From the NCBI RefSeq assembly GCF_013778455.1, contig NZ_JACEHE010000008.1, positions 1 to 64,000 of the forward strand: a stretch of DNA of 64,000 bases. The letters are read 5' to 3'. Under the pieces are notes generated by a model. It saw only the letters and a list, made by a program, of their open reading frames with translations. It was not told the DNA's origin and did no database searches. The stretch comes from Streptomyces himalayensis subsp. himalayensis (GTDB taxonomy: Bacteria > Actinomycetota > Actinomycetes > Streptomycetales > Streptomycetaceae). Shown here piece by piece: positions 1 through 8,088 of this stretch (positions are counted from its first letter, which is position 1; each line of letters starts with the position of its first letter). The position numbers and the translations under genes are program-made.

Positions 1-97
1 TAATAGCGGAGCTATTCGGGCGTTTCGGCAACACTGCGAGCGTGCGTGCCAGGCGTCGCGGGGCAGGCGGGACTTTCGACACACGCCCTAGGCCCCC

Positions 98-580
98 CTA
101 GTACTCCAGCAGAACTTTGCTGTCTGGCCTGGGACGATCCCGGGCGGCTAGAGGGTAGCGGGCTGATGGCTCCAGCAGGTCACCGCGGGAGGAGAAGTCC
201 CCGTGGCGCAGGACGGCGCGGGCCAGGAGGGAGAAGAAGGGATGTACTCGAACTCCCGCAGCGCACCCGCCCGGACGCGGGAGACCGGTCTGGGTGCTTG
301 CGGGAGCGGGCGGCCATCGCGGTCTTCTCGTCCACCGATACCACCACCGAGTCCGGCGGGCACCTGCGGTAGAGGGCGCACACCTCTGCCGCCTCGGTGA
401 AGAAGTCCGGGTCAGCAGGCCGGGTCAGCCAGCCGCGGACCCGGTACGGCTTGACCTGCAGCGCGGCCAGAATCCGTCCGACCTGGGAGGCGGAGATACC
501 CGCGTCCGCCAGGTGACAGGCGATCAGCCGGTGCGACCAGCCGTCATAGGGATGGGGCGGCGTGCTGGTGGCCGTCGCCA
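98..580 (-). pseudogene. IS630-family transposase relic with internal deletion
   Basis: Read on the minus strand, the N-terminal helix-turn-helix part is recognisable (WSHRLIACHL, then ASQVGRILAALQVKPYRVRGWL and PDFFTEAAEVCALY, followed by the SVDEKT catalytic-Asp motif), as in IS630/Tc1-type transposases. After a frame change near 280 comes REFEY, and after a second one near 235 the reading jumps to FFSLLARAVLRHGDFSSRGD, which in full-length family members lies about 90 residues further on. The catalytic core between them is therefore missing. The last readable frame ends at the stop at 98-100. No terminal inverted repeats could be assigned. It is a dead element marking past insertion at this edge of the window. 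Confidence 0.75.
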
Positions 581-683
581 CGAACCGCAGCAAGCACCAT
601 GCCCCGTCAACGCGCCGATGGCCATCGGCGGAACCGCGGCGCAGCACCAGACAGCGACGATAGGGCACAGTCTGTCGCCGTGG

Positions 684-1679
684 TCACGGGGAGCCTGGGG
701 TGTTGGCACGGAGAAGGGCGGCTCCGAGAGGCGTGAGGGTGTGCAGTACGGATGCGGCGTGGCGGTGGCTGGTGATCAGTCCCGCGTCCCGCAGGGCGGT
801 GGCGTGCTGGCTGGCAGATGACGCGGAGACGCCGGTGGCGCGGGCGAGTTCGCCGGTGGTGGCGCCGGTGGCGGCGGCGCGCAGGACGGCGGCGCGCGTG
901 CGGCCGAGCAGAGCCTTCAGGGAGGCACCGGAGCCGAGGTCCCCGGGGAGCGCGCTGTGGTGGGGCTCGTGGCTGAGTGAGTAGATCAGGATGGGATCCA
1001 GCGTGGTGTCGCCGAAGGTCACTGGGTTCCCCCAGCAGAAGTAGGACGGCACCAGGAGGAGCCCACGGCCGTTGAGGTGCAGGTCGCGGTCCTCGGGATA
1101 GACAGTGTGCAAAATGGGGCGCTGCCATCGCAGGTCGGGCCCCAGGCTCTGAAGGACCCCGTCGATGCCCCCGTTGAGCATGGCGCGGGCGCGGGCGGAT
1201 CGTTCGGCTTCGATGCGGGCCTGGATGTGGTCGCTGTGCGGGGCGATGACCGTGTCGTGGTAAGCCCGCATGGCCTGCACCAGTTCCTTGCGCATATCCG
1301 GCTCGGCCAGGCTCGGAGCCCAGGCGGGGGCTCCGCTGGTGCGGGCGAGGATGCCCACCTCGTCCAGGATTCGGCGCTTCGGGGTGGCCAGGATGGCCTC
1401 CAGTCCGGCGTCGAGTCCTTCGGTGGCCTCAGGTGGAGTGAGGAAGTCAGGGAAGTACGCGGCGCGCGGGACCAGTGGCAGCAGCAGGGTGCGCAGTGTG
1501 GGGGCGAATCCTGCGGCGTGCAGCCGGGTGCGTGCGGTGCGGAACCAGTCCGCGTAGGCCCATCGGCCCTGGCGGGACTGGAAGCGGTGCAGGCTCGCGC
1601 AGATCTCCCACAGCGGGTCCGGTACGGCCGCAATGCGGGTTCGGGCCAGGTCGGCATCGGTGAAGTGAATCCGGAGCAC
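684..1679 (-). CDS. ArsR-family winged-helix transcriptional regulator
   Basis: 331-residue protein starting at GTG with a good ribosome site (GGGGGGAATGGA) just upstream. The C-terminal ~85 residues carry a winged helix-turn-helix (ATTGELARATGVSASSASQH as recognition region) followed by a short Leu-rich tail, typical of ArsR-like regulators of Streptomyces. The preceding ~240 residues are the large N-terminal domain usual in this actinobacterial subfamily, whose ligand is unknown. No metal-binding Cys cluster is visible, so metal sensing is unlikely. It is separated from the downstream transposase relic by little space and reads divergently from the lipoprotein gene at 1893, which could be a target. 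Family assignment is firm; role is open. Confidence 0.8.
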   Translation of the reverse strand: MLRIHFTDADLARTRIAAVPDPLWEICASLHRFQSRQGRWAYADWFRTARTRLHAAGFAPTLRTLLLPLVPRAAYFPDFLTPPEATEGLDAGLEAILATPKRRILDEVGILARTSGAPAWAPSLAEPDMRKELVQAMRAYHDTVIAPHSDHIQARIEAERSARARAMLNGGIDGVLQSLGPDLRWQRPILHTVYPEDRDLHLNGRGLLLVPSYFCWGNPVTFGDTTLDPILIYSLSHEPHHSALPGDLGSGASLKALLGRTRAAVLRAAATGATTGELARATGVSASSASQHATALRDAGLITSHRHAASVLHTLTPLGAALLRANTPGSP

Positions 1680-1892
1680 TCCATTCCCCCCTCGTGCCCT
1701 GGGCTATTTCGGCAGGGCCGAAAAGCCTGGTTGAACCAGGCTCACGTCAGACACGCTGATGGAGCAAACCGGCGCGCGGGAGAGTGATCCGTTGATCACC
1801 AGGGCCACCGCGGTTCACCGCACCCGGCTGCAACGACTACGGGGAACTCACATGGCCATCACAGCACCGCAGCAACCGGGGGAAACACCAGC

Positions 1893-2834
1893 ATGAGGCG
1901 AGCGTTCAGTTCCGCGTGCACGGCCGCGGCCATCGTCGCTCTCACGATGGCCGGCTGCACCGCAAACGAGACGGACCAGTCGGACTCCGCTCGGCAGCGG
2001 CAGGACACCTCGGCCGAGAACACCACGAGCCAGGGGCGAGAGCTGACCGATGCCGAGCAGATCCTGGTCCAGCGTGCGGAAGAGCTGCTCGTCAAGAAGT
2101 GCATGGAGGGCGAGGGCTTCAAGTACTGGGTGGGGCCGTTGCCGACCGTCGACGACCTCAAGGGCGGCGGTTACGTGCTGACCAACGCCGACTGGGCGAA
2201 GGAGCACGGTTACGGCAGTCGGCTCGAGGAGCAGGTCCAGGTAGCCCAGCGCAACGATCCCAACCACGCGTACGCCAACGGGCTCTCGCAGAAGGACCGT
2301 GTCCGCTACAGCACGGCTCTCGAAGGCGGACCATCGAGCGGAATGCTCACAGCCGAGCTGCCCCGCGGCGGTGCCATCCAGACCCCGCGTGACAGCTGCC
2401 GCGTCGATGCCAAAGACCAGCTCTATGGAGACTTCGAGGCCTGGTTCCAGGTTGAGAAGACCGCCACGAACTTGACCGCCCTGTACGCGCCCGACCTCGT
2501 CAAGGACGAGCGTTTCGTGAACGCGGTCAAGGACTGGTCCGCCTGCATGCGCGAGGCAGGCCACGACTACGGCGACCCGCCGCAGATCCGCGAACGGCTT
2601 CCGGAGCTCACCAAGGGGCTGAGCACCGAGAAGGCGTACGCCGCGGAGGTGGAACTGGCGGTCGCCGAAGCCACCTGCGCCGTCCAGACGCCTCTGGCAG
2701 CTACGGCACGCGCGCTGCAGACCGAGTACCGCGACAACAAGCTCAAGCAATACAGCGAGGACATCGCCGCCTATCAGCGCATGCGCCTCGCCGCGCTGGC
2801 CCGGGCCGAAGACATCACCGGCTCGACGGCCTGA
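1893..2834 (+). CDS. secreted lipoprotein of unknown function
   Basis: 313 residues with a lipoprotein signal: charged MRR, hydrophobic stretch, then lipobox LTMAGC with the lipidated Cys at residue 22. After a short polar linker (residues 23-50) the mature part is helical and hydrophilic, with scattered Cys pairs (KKCMEG, DSCRVD, SACMRE, ATCAVQ) that could form disulfides outside the cell. I recognise no enzyme motif. Start chosen because the signal peptide begins there and a purine-rich GGGGGAAACACC precedes it. It heads a run of four exported small proteins (to 4828), which may be co-expressed with the next gene 98 bases downstream. Confidence 0.75.
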   Translation: MRRAFSSACTAAAIVALTMAGCTANETDQSDSARQRQDTSAENTTSQGRELTDAEQILVQRAEELLVKKCMEGEGFKYWVGPLPTVDDLKGGGYVLTNADWAKEHGYGSRLEEQVQVAQRNDPNHAYANGLSQKDRVRYSTALEGGPSSGMLTAELPRGGAIQTPRDSCRVDAKDQLYGDFEAWFQVEKTATNLTALYAPDLVKDERFVNAVKDWSACMREAGHDYGDPPQIRERLPELTKGLSTEKAYAAEVELAVAEATCAVQTPLAATARALQTEYRDNKLKQYSEDIAAYQRMRLAALARAEDITGSTA

Positions 2835-2932
2835 CGTCACATGTCCGTCCGGCGTCCCCGGACTCCTGAAACTTCCGCAGTCCGACTGCGGAATGCCGTG
2901 CACGACTCCAACGGAACAAGGAGCGATTCATC

Positions 2933-3391
2933 ATGCGTAAGATCCTCGCCACCGCCGCCACCTTCGGACTCGCAAGCCTCGGCGTAATCGTCCCGGCGAC
3001 CAGCGCACAGGCATCCGTGAACTGCGACTACGCGTGGAACAACGCCGCACTCGGGTACTTCTACGCCTACGCCGCTCAGGGCTGCACCGACTACCTCGGG
3101 AGGTCATCCGGCAACGACTCGGACTGGGGTAACAGCACGGGTGGTTTCCAGGGCTCCGACACCAATCGGGCCGGATCCATTCTGCACAAGGGGACCTCCG
3201 GCATGGCCGTCCAGGTTTTCAACGGAACGGGGACGGACTGGGCCGGAGGCCACACCTGCATCAAGCAGTCGGAGTACTACATGAGCATCCTTTTCCCGCA
3301 CTCATTCACCAGCGGCTACCAAGTGAGCGACGCCATCAGTTCCCACCGGTGGGTGTGGGCATCGGAGTGCGACAAGTTCCTGGACTCCTGA
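2933..3391 (+). CDS. small secreted protein, unknown function
   Basis: 152 residues. Residues 1-27 form a Sec signal peptide (MRK start, Leu/Ala-rich core, cleavage expected after AQA at 25-27). The mature ~125-residue protein begins SVNCDYAW and holds four Cys (near residues 31, 50, 104 and 148), enough for two disulfides; it is rich in Gly, Ser, Tyr and Trp, as in small extracellular beta proteins. Strong ribosome site (AAGGAGCG) upstream of ATG. No family recognised. It follows the lipoprotein gene in the same direction. Confidence 0.7.
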   Translation: MRKILATAATFGLASLGVIVPATSAQASVNCDYAWNNAALGYFYAYAAQGCTDYLGRSSGNDSDWGNSTGGFQGSDTNRAGSILHKGTSGMAVQVFNGTGTDWAGGHTCIKQSEYYMSILFPHSFTSGYQVSDAISSHRWVWASECDKFLDS

Positions 3392-3396
3392 ACTGA

Positions 3397-3585
3397 GAAG
3401 GTGGCGTCCGCGCGGTCGGTGGCCGTGGAGATCGGGTCGATGCGCAGGACGTAGTCGGAGTGCCTGATGTATACCAGCACGGCGGCGCGCAGGTCATCTG
3501 CGGCCACTGGGACAGCGCCGACGACGTGACCGTGGCCACCAACATCAAGGCCCTCATCGACGCGATGGGCTCGATCGTCGCCTGA
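3397..3585 (+). pseudogene. possible 3' fragment of a decayed gene
   Basis: An open frame without a start codon or ribosome site ends at TGA 3583-3585. Its last ~40 codons (VYQHGGAQVICGHW, then DVTVATNIKALIDAMG) have normal Streptomyces codon choice and look like the end of a folded protein. Nothing upstream in the frame is convincing, so I read it as the tail of a gene whose front is lost. I do not recognise the family. It is followed by a hairpin at 3616-3642. Confidence 0.3.
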
Positions 3586-3615
3586 GCTGGCGGAGCAGGA
3601 CTGATGACCCATCAC

Positions 3616-3642
3616 GCGGCCCGGCCCAACCGGCTGGGCCGC
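3616..3642 (+). terminator. hairpin terminator
   Basis: Arms GCGGCCCGGCC and GGCTGGGCCGC (10 of 11 pairs plus one G-T) around a 5-base loop, followed by TCCCGTTT. It lies just past the coding-like fragment ending at 3585. Confidence 0.5.
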
Positions 3643-3886
3643 TCCCGTTTCCCAGGAAAGAAGACACCCATGCAACCTGCCCCCGGCCGACCAGACCGGC
3701 GAAAAGCCCGGCCGGCGCCAGGTGGTTCTCGCTCAAGTTGCCCTATTCCCCATATGGGCTAATTCTGAAAGTGATGCGTGCAGCACGCTCTCCGTCACTC
3801 GCCTGGGCAGAACGCTGCCACCCAGTGACGCAGTAGGTGGTGATCTCGGCCATAATCCAAGGTTAATCTCACCGGGGGAGACTCTT

Positions 3887-4080
3887 ATGCGCATCAGGCA
3901 TTTGCTTGTCATCTTGCCGGCCGCCCTGTGCTTCGCGGTGAGAGCGGAGCGGTGGGCAGTGCGACCCAGGTATATGACAGTGACCCCTCCGCGTCGGTCA
4001 GCAGTGTTCCGGACGGCCCCGTAGAGTGCTCGATCGATTCCATGGTGGACGAAAACAACGAAGCCGTACAGCGCGGCTGA
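3887..4080 (+). pseudogene. frameshifted small secreted peptide gene
   Basis: ATG 3887 follows a strong ribosome site (GGGGGAG at 3874-3880) and opens a signal peptide, MRIRHLLVILPAALCFAV. The frame then becomes Arg-rich and stops at 4022-4024. If two bases near 3940-3945 (an AG duplicated inside GTGAGAGCGG) are removed, the frame runs on as SGAVGSATQVYDSDPSAS and ends CSIDSMVDENNEAVQRG at TGA 4078-4080: a clean signal peptide with an acidic mature peptide of about 40 residues. The corrected product would have 63 residues. Either a real 2-base insertion or a sequencing error; the gene as written is broken. Confidence 0.55.
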
Positions 4081-4165
4081 TTTGTGCCCCCAATACCCCG
4101 AGCGGGCGCTTGCGCCCCATACCCGGGATCGCTGGACTGCCTTGAGATTTAGAGGGATCCTTCCT

Positions 4166-4828
4166 ATGTGGAAAAGCTTTTGGCGGCGTACCTCAGTTGC
4201 TTTCGGCGCAGCCTGCATCCTTGCTGGAGGATCAACCCTGGCAACAGGTTCTACTAGTGCTCGGGCAGCATCTCAAGCCCAGCAGGGCAGCGACTTCCTG
4301 GGGTCGAAGGCGCACAAGCCATCGGCGCCTGAAGTGCTTGACTGGGAGAATCGCAGTTATAGCCTCACTTGCGATGACATCGTCGACAAGCCGGTCAAGG
4401 TGGCTGTACACAATGGCAAAGGGCGTGCGAAAGGCGGCGGCATCGGCGGATATGACCGCTGGGAGGTGGAAGTCCAGCGGACCGCCCAAGGTAGCCTGCC
4501 GCGCCTCGGCAACGTGACTGCTGTGCTGTTCTACTGCTCTCCGCAACCGAGTAACTTCTTCCTGCAGGAACTGCGCGTCTACCGCACCGATGACGGCAGC
4601 GAGATAGGCCGCACGCCCACTTTCGATGTCCCTGAGTTGTCGCCGAAATATCAGCCGGAATCCCTGATGATCAAGGATGGTCGGCTTGCCGCTGACGTCA
4701 AGTTCTACGGACCTGAAGACAGTCATGCGGAGGGACCCTCAATACTCCGCCATGTCACCTGGACATGGGAGGGCGGCCGTTTTGTCACGCACGAGGCGGA
4801 CGGGGAGACGGAGCATCGTGGCCGTTAA
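4166..4828 (+). CDS. secreted protein, unknown function
   Basis: 220 residues from ATG 4166, chosen because AGAGGG lies at the right distance and a signal peptide begins there (MWKSFWRR, hydrophobic core, likely cleavage after ARA near residue 34). The mature part (~185 residues) is mixed alpha/beta with two Cys (LTCDD and FYCSPQ) and ends in an acidic/basic tail. An in-frame upstream ATG at 4082 would add a segment with no signal and no ribosome site. No family recognised. Third base composition is less GC-biased than in the core genes further right, in keeping with accessory origin. Confidence 0.7.
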   Translation: MWKSFWRRTSVAFGAACILAGGSTLATGSTSARAASQAQQGSDFLGSKAHKPSAPEVLDWENRSYSLTCDDIVDKPVKVAVHNGKGRAKGGGIGGYDRWEVEVQRTAQGSLPRLGNVTAVLFYCSPQPSNFFLQELRVYRTDDGSEIGRTPTFDVPELSPKYQPESLMIKDGRLAADVKFYGPEDSHAEGPSILRHVTWTWEGGRFVTHEADGETEHRGR

Positions 4829-5151
4829 CGTTCGACGGCTTCAGGTCCTGCTGCGCGAATCCCGCACCATGGATGCCCTGCAGCGCCTCGGCCACCCCGC
4901 CATCAGCCAAAGCCTCTGCATCTGACTCTGGCTGATTACCGTACGGTTCCCTTCAGTCGCGAGCGTGTCGGATGCGGGCGGTGCGGCGCTTCCCTGAGCC
5001 GTCCTCGTACTCCACCGTGAGGTCCACCGTGAGGCCGGCCTCGCGCGACGGTCAGGCTGACCAAGCGACCGGGGGCGACCGTCGCTCCTCCGGTCCCCCA
5101 ACCCCGTGAAGTTCAGCCACGAATTTAGGGCCAACCGGGTCGACAGCGGCG

Positions 5152-5205
5152 GGCAGCGGCAGCGGCAGCGGCAGCGGCAGCGGCAGCGGCAGCGGCAGCG
5201 GCAGC
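5152..5205 (+). repeat. GGCAGC hexanucleotide tandem repeat
   Basis: Nine perfect copies of GGCAGC. In the frame of the VOC relic that follows it encodes a (Gly-Ser)9 run. Such perfect short repeats change length readily by slippage. Confidence 0.9.
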
Positions 5206-5466
5206 ATCCTCCCCCTCAACATCGTCGACGCCAAGGGGACCAGGCCCGACATCCACTTTCTCCGGGTGCCGGAGTCCAAGGCCGTGAAGAACCGCGTGCA
5301 CCTGGACCTCAAGCCGCCGATCGACCTGCGCGGAGCCGAACAGCGCGCCTGGCAGGAGGCGGAGGTCACGCGACTGGTGGCCGCGGGCGCCGTCTTCCTG
5401 CGCCACGACGAGGACTGCCCCGTCATCATGCAGGACGTCGAGGGCAACGAGTTCTGCGTCACCGGT
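5206..5466 (+). pseudogene. 5'-truncated VOC (glyoxalase-like) domain protein
   Basis: The frame reads DIHFLRVPESKAVKNRVHLD, then a Glu-rich helix, AGAVFLRHDED and DVEGNEFCV. This matches the C-terminal half of a VOC-family protein and closely parallels the intact paralogue at 61917-62294 (PEPKSVKNRVHLDLQ and DIEGNEFCVE). The first ~50 residues with the N-terminal beta-alpha-beta unit are absent: upstream there is only the Gly-Ser repeat and then a stop at 5107-5109. Past GNEFCV the frame continues out of family into shadow sequence to 5889. A dead fragment; the fused repeat is an oddity. Confidence 0.7.
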
Positions 5467-5536
5467 TGCCGATTGAGGCTGCGCCTGAGCGGGCTTCTGT
5501 CTGGTGGAGGGCATAAGCGCCTGCCAGGATCAGGCT

Positions 5537-5752
5537 GTGAACGAGCCTTCGATTCCTGCGAGATTGAGCAGAGCCCTCGACTGGGCAGGGCTGCCCCTGT
5601 CCGCCCTACTTCTTGCGATCGGCATCAGGGACTACCGCGACGGCGGGTCCGTGGGCTGGCCGATCGGCGGAGCGCTACTTGTTCTGGTCAGCCTCTGGGT
5701 GATCTATCGCGGGATGCCTCGCCGGAGCGGCAAGGCGACCGAGTCACCGTAG
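5537..5752 (+). CDS. small membrane protein
   Basis: 71 residues from GTG 5537 (VNEPSIPARLSRALDWAGLP); an alternative GTG at 5504 would add 11 residues. Two hydrophobic segments, about residues 18-31 (LPLSALLLAIGI) and 42-61 (IGGALLVLVSLWVIYRG), are separated by a polar turn IRDYRDGGSVGWP, suggesting a two-helix hairpin in the membrane. No family recognised. The weak ribosome site (AGGATCAG) leaves the exact start uncertain. Confidence 0.5.
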   Translation: MNEPSIPARLSRALDWAGLPLSALLLAIGIRDYRDGGSVGWPIGGALLVLVSLWVIYRGMPRRSGKATESP

Positions 5753-5951
5753 GACTGCGCACTACCCGGCGGTTGGTCCGCCGAGTCCTGGCATTCGGCC
5801 CAGCATGCCGCCGTACGCCACGCTCCCGTACCCGGACCGGACGACAAGGGTCCCGTCGAGACACCCATTTACGACATAGAACCGCATAGCCGCCATAATC
5901 TCGTGATCATCTCATCATTCGTACTATCGGGATTCCGGAGGCTTGGTCGCC

Positions 5952-7220
5952 GTGCCACGAAGGCGAAGCTCAGCTCGAACGAACCGCCATCGCCACATAG
6001 TGAGCGTCTTCGCCGCCGCTGCCGTCCTAGGGGCGCTCGCAGGATCTGCCACCAGTACCCGCGAGACGGTCGACGCGGCGGAGCCGGCCCTCGCCCCGAT
6101 GGCGCTGCCGAGGGACCGGGTGCCCACGACTCCCTTGAAGCCCCCCAGCGGGGCATCGACCGCAGACCCCGGCAAGAAGCTGGCCGAAGCGCTCACATCG
6201 GTTCCGGACGGGGGCGCACGGCTGTCCGTGGCGGCGATCGGCCTGTACGGCGGGCACCGTGAGGCCCGTGACGCCGCATACGCCAAGTACAACGACCGTT
6301 CTACGTACGACGCCGCGAGCATCATCAAGGTGAATCTCCTTGCGGCGCTGCTGCTCCAGGCGCAAGACGAAAAGCGGCAACTGACCAGGAAGGAGCGCTC
6401 GCACGCCAAGGCGATGATCCAGAACAGCGACAACGGCTCGGCAGGCGTTCTGTGGCGGGCGATCGGCAGAGCCGACGGCCTGAACGCCGCGAACAAGCGG
6501 CTGGGGCTGGTTTCGACGGTGGGTGGCCACGGCAACCGCTGGGGGCTGACCCAAACGACGGCGAAGGACCAACTCACGCTGCTGCGTGCCGTGTTCGGGG
6601 CAACGGAGACGGGACCGGCGTCGTCGTCCGCTTCCTCCGGCGGGTTGAACCAGGCGTCGCGCGCGTACATCCAGAAGCTGATGGGGCGGATTGCGCAGGA
6701 CCAGATCTGGGGTGTCTCGGCGGCGGCCGATTCCGGGTGGGCGCTCAAGAACGGCTGGCTGCCGCGTATCACGACCGGCCTGTGGGACATCAACAGCATC
6801 GGACGAGTGACGGCGGATGGCCGCCACTACCTGATCGCGGTCCTGTCCGACGGCAATGCGTCGATGTCGAAAGGGATTTCCCTGGTCGAGGACGCTGCGA
6901 AGGCGGCGGTCTCCGCCCTGCAGAGCCAGCGGCCGAAACCCTGGAGCCTGACTGCTCTGGAGGCGCACAGCCTCAGCGGTGCGAAGCACGGCCCCGCCAC
7001 AGCACCACCGAGGCCGCCAGCAGTACGGCGCCGAGGACGCCCGCCAGCGGTCCCGCCCAGCCCGCTGGGCTGCCGCCGCCATCGGACGTGCTGCTCGGAA
7101 GGCGGGGCGCCGTCCGGCGTGGAAGCCGGCCACGCACTTCACCGCTGGTCGGCTCTCCGTGCTCGACGAGCGGGAAGTACCCGAGGAGATCGAGGAGCGT
7201 GCTGCGGATGCAGCCGCTGA
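5952..7220 (+). CDS. secreted beta-lactamase-fold serine hydrolase
   Basis: Start set at GTG 5952 because GGAGG at 5937-5941 is spaced ten bases from it; a TTG at 5943 is too close. Arg-rich N-terminus and a hydrophobic helix (IVSVFAAAAVLGALAG) give an export signal. The class A beta-lactamase/D,D-peptidase signature follows: SIIK at residues 123-126, SDN at 159-161 and KNG at 266-268 in place of KTG. The family domain should end near residue 325 (KAAVSALQ). The last ~100 residues are Arg/Pro/Ser-rich out-of-family sequence, suggesting loss of the native stop. Likely a penicillin-interacting hydrolase rather than a proven lactamase: no class A omega-loop Glu is evident. Confidence 0.7.
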   Translation: MPRRRSSARTNRHRHIVSVFAAAAVLGALAGSATSTRETVDAAEPALAPMALPRDRVPTTPLKPPSGASTADPGKKLAEALTSVPDGGARLSVAAIGLYGGHREARDAAYAKYNDRSTYDAASIIKVNLLAALLLQAQDEKRQLTRKERSHAKAMIQNSDNGSAGVLWRAIGRADGLNAANKRLGLVSTVGGHGNRWGLTQTTAKDQLTLLRAVFGATETGPASSSASSGGLNQASRAYIQKLMGRIAQDQIWGVSAAADSGWALKNGWLPRITTGLWDINSIGRVTADGRHYLIAVLSDGNASMSKGISLVEDAAKAAVSALQSQRPKPWSLTALEAHSLSGAKHGPATAPPRPPAVRRRGRPPAVPPSPLGCRRHRTCCSEGGAPSGVEAGHALHRWSALRARRAGSTRGDRGACCGCSR

Positions 7221-7286
7221 GGCCATGGACCGCACCGCGCCTTCCCTCTCGGCGGAGCTCCAGTTCCCACCGGCAGGGTGTACAAC
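6973..7286 (-). pseudogene. possible C-terminal fragment of a membrane-anchored protein
   Basis: On the minus strand, antisense to the 3' end of the serine hydrolase, a frame open from 7286 ends GGGSPAGWAG, then a hydrophobic helix LAGVLGAVLLAASVVLW and a basic tail RGRASHR before a stop. A Pro/Ser linker, one membrane helix and a positive tail is how many anchored extracellular Streptomyces proteins end. There is no start or upstream domain, so if real it is the remnant of a gene whose front is deleted. It may equally be chance. Confidence 0.3.
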
Positions 7287-7319
7287 AGCCGAGTCAGGCC
7301 ACGAGACTGAGGGGCGAGG

Positions 7320-7919
7320 GTGTTCGATCTCAAAGAGGAATTGCATCGCAAGCTGCAAGCCGGCAGGGCAGGGCTACTGAGCAAGCTTGAGGACTTGAGC
7401 GAGTACGACCTGCGTCGGCCCATGACACCGACCGGCACCAACTTGCTCGGCATCATCAAGCACCTGGCCGGTGTGGAGTACGAGTACCTCGGTGGATCAT
7501 TCAAGCGACCGGCGCCCGAGACCATGTCGTGGATCGAGGACGGCTCGCTCTGGCAGGGCGCCGACATGTGGGCGACACCCGATGAGTCCAGCGAGTACCT
7601 GATCGGGCTCTACAAACGCGCCTGTGCGCACGGCGATCAGACCATCGCGGACCTGGACCTGGAGACCCCCGGGTGGGTGGCCCACTGGCCGGAGGGAAGG
7701 CGCGACACGACCTTGGGCGTGCTGCTCATTCGGATGGTGTCCGAGACTGCCCAGCATGCCGGCCACGCCGATGTGATGCGAGAGCTCATCGACGGGCGCG
7801 CCGGTCCGGACCATGACGCGATGGGAGACGAGGCTTGGTGGCGTGAGTACGTTGCTGGGATCCAGGCAGCAGCGGACTCATTCGCAACAGGGGTTCACTC
7901 GGACAAGCCGACCGGCTGA
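7320..7919 (+). CDS. DinB-family protein
   Basis: 199 residues from GTG 7320 with GAGGGGCGAGG upstream. Pattern of a DinB/DUF664 four-helix bundle: N-terminal helix ending PTGTNLLGIIKHLAGVEY with the first conserved His, a Trp-rich middle (SWIEDGSLW), and MVSETAQHAGHADVMRELID carrying the HxxH-type second site. These His residues normally bind a divalent metal, and some relatives are thiol-dependent (bacillithiol/mycothiol) transferases. Length is normal. It stands alone in its orientation, followed by a tRNA relic. Enzymatic role unknown. Confidence 0.8.
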   Translation: MFDLKEELHRKLQAGRAGLLSKLEDLSEYDLRRPMTPTGTNLLGIIKHLAGVEYEYLGGSFKRPAPETMSWIEDGSLWQGADMWATPDESSEYLIGLYKRACAHGDQTIADLDLETPGWVAHWPEGRRDTTLGVLLIRMVSETAQHAGHADVMRELIDGRAGPDHDAMGDEAWWREYVAGIQAAADSFATGVHSDKPTG

Positions 7920-7992
7920 TGCGGACACGTATCACAAGGGCAACAGCGATGTGCCCCCGACCGTTTTACCTGGGCAGGGGCCTCAAGCTGCG

Positions 7993-8045
7993 CGGTGTGT
8001 GGGGGATTTGAACCCACAGTGGCCTGCGCCACGAGGGTTCTCAGG
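7993..8045 (-). other. tRNA 3'-half relic (class II, Ser-like)
   Basis: Read on the minus strand, GTGGC-GCAG-GCCAC forms a perfect variable-arm hairpin. Next comes a T-arm, GTGGG-TTCAAAT-CCCCC (one mismatch, with the invariant TTCAA), and an acceptor-like ACACACCG. A long variable arm implies tRNA-Ser or -Leu. The matching 5' acceptor (GGTGTGT), D-arm and a convincing anticodon stem are missing, so this is a fragment. Integrative elements often leave the 3' end of their target tRNA as an att site, which would fit the accessory DNA to the left. Confidence 0.4.
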
Positions 8046-8088
8046 ATCGTCGACTCATGGGCGCTCGACTTGCTCCAGACTTGCGGAC

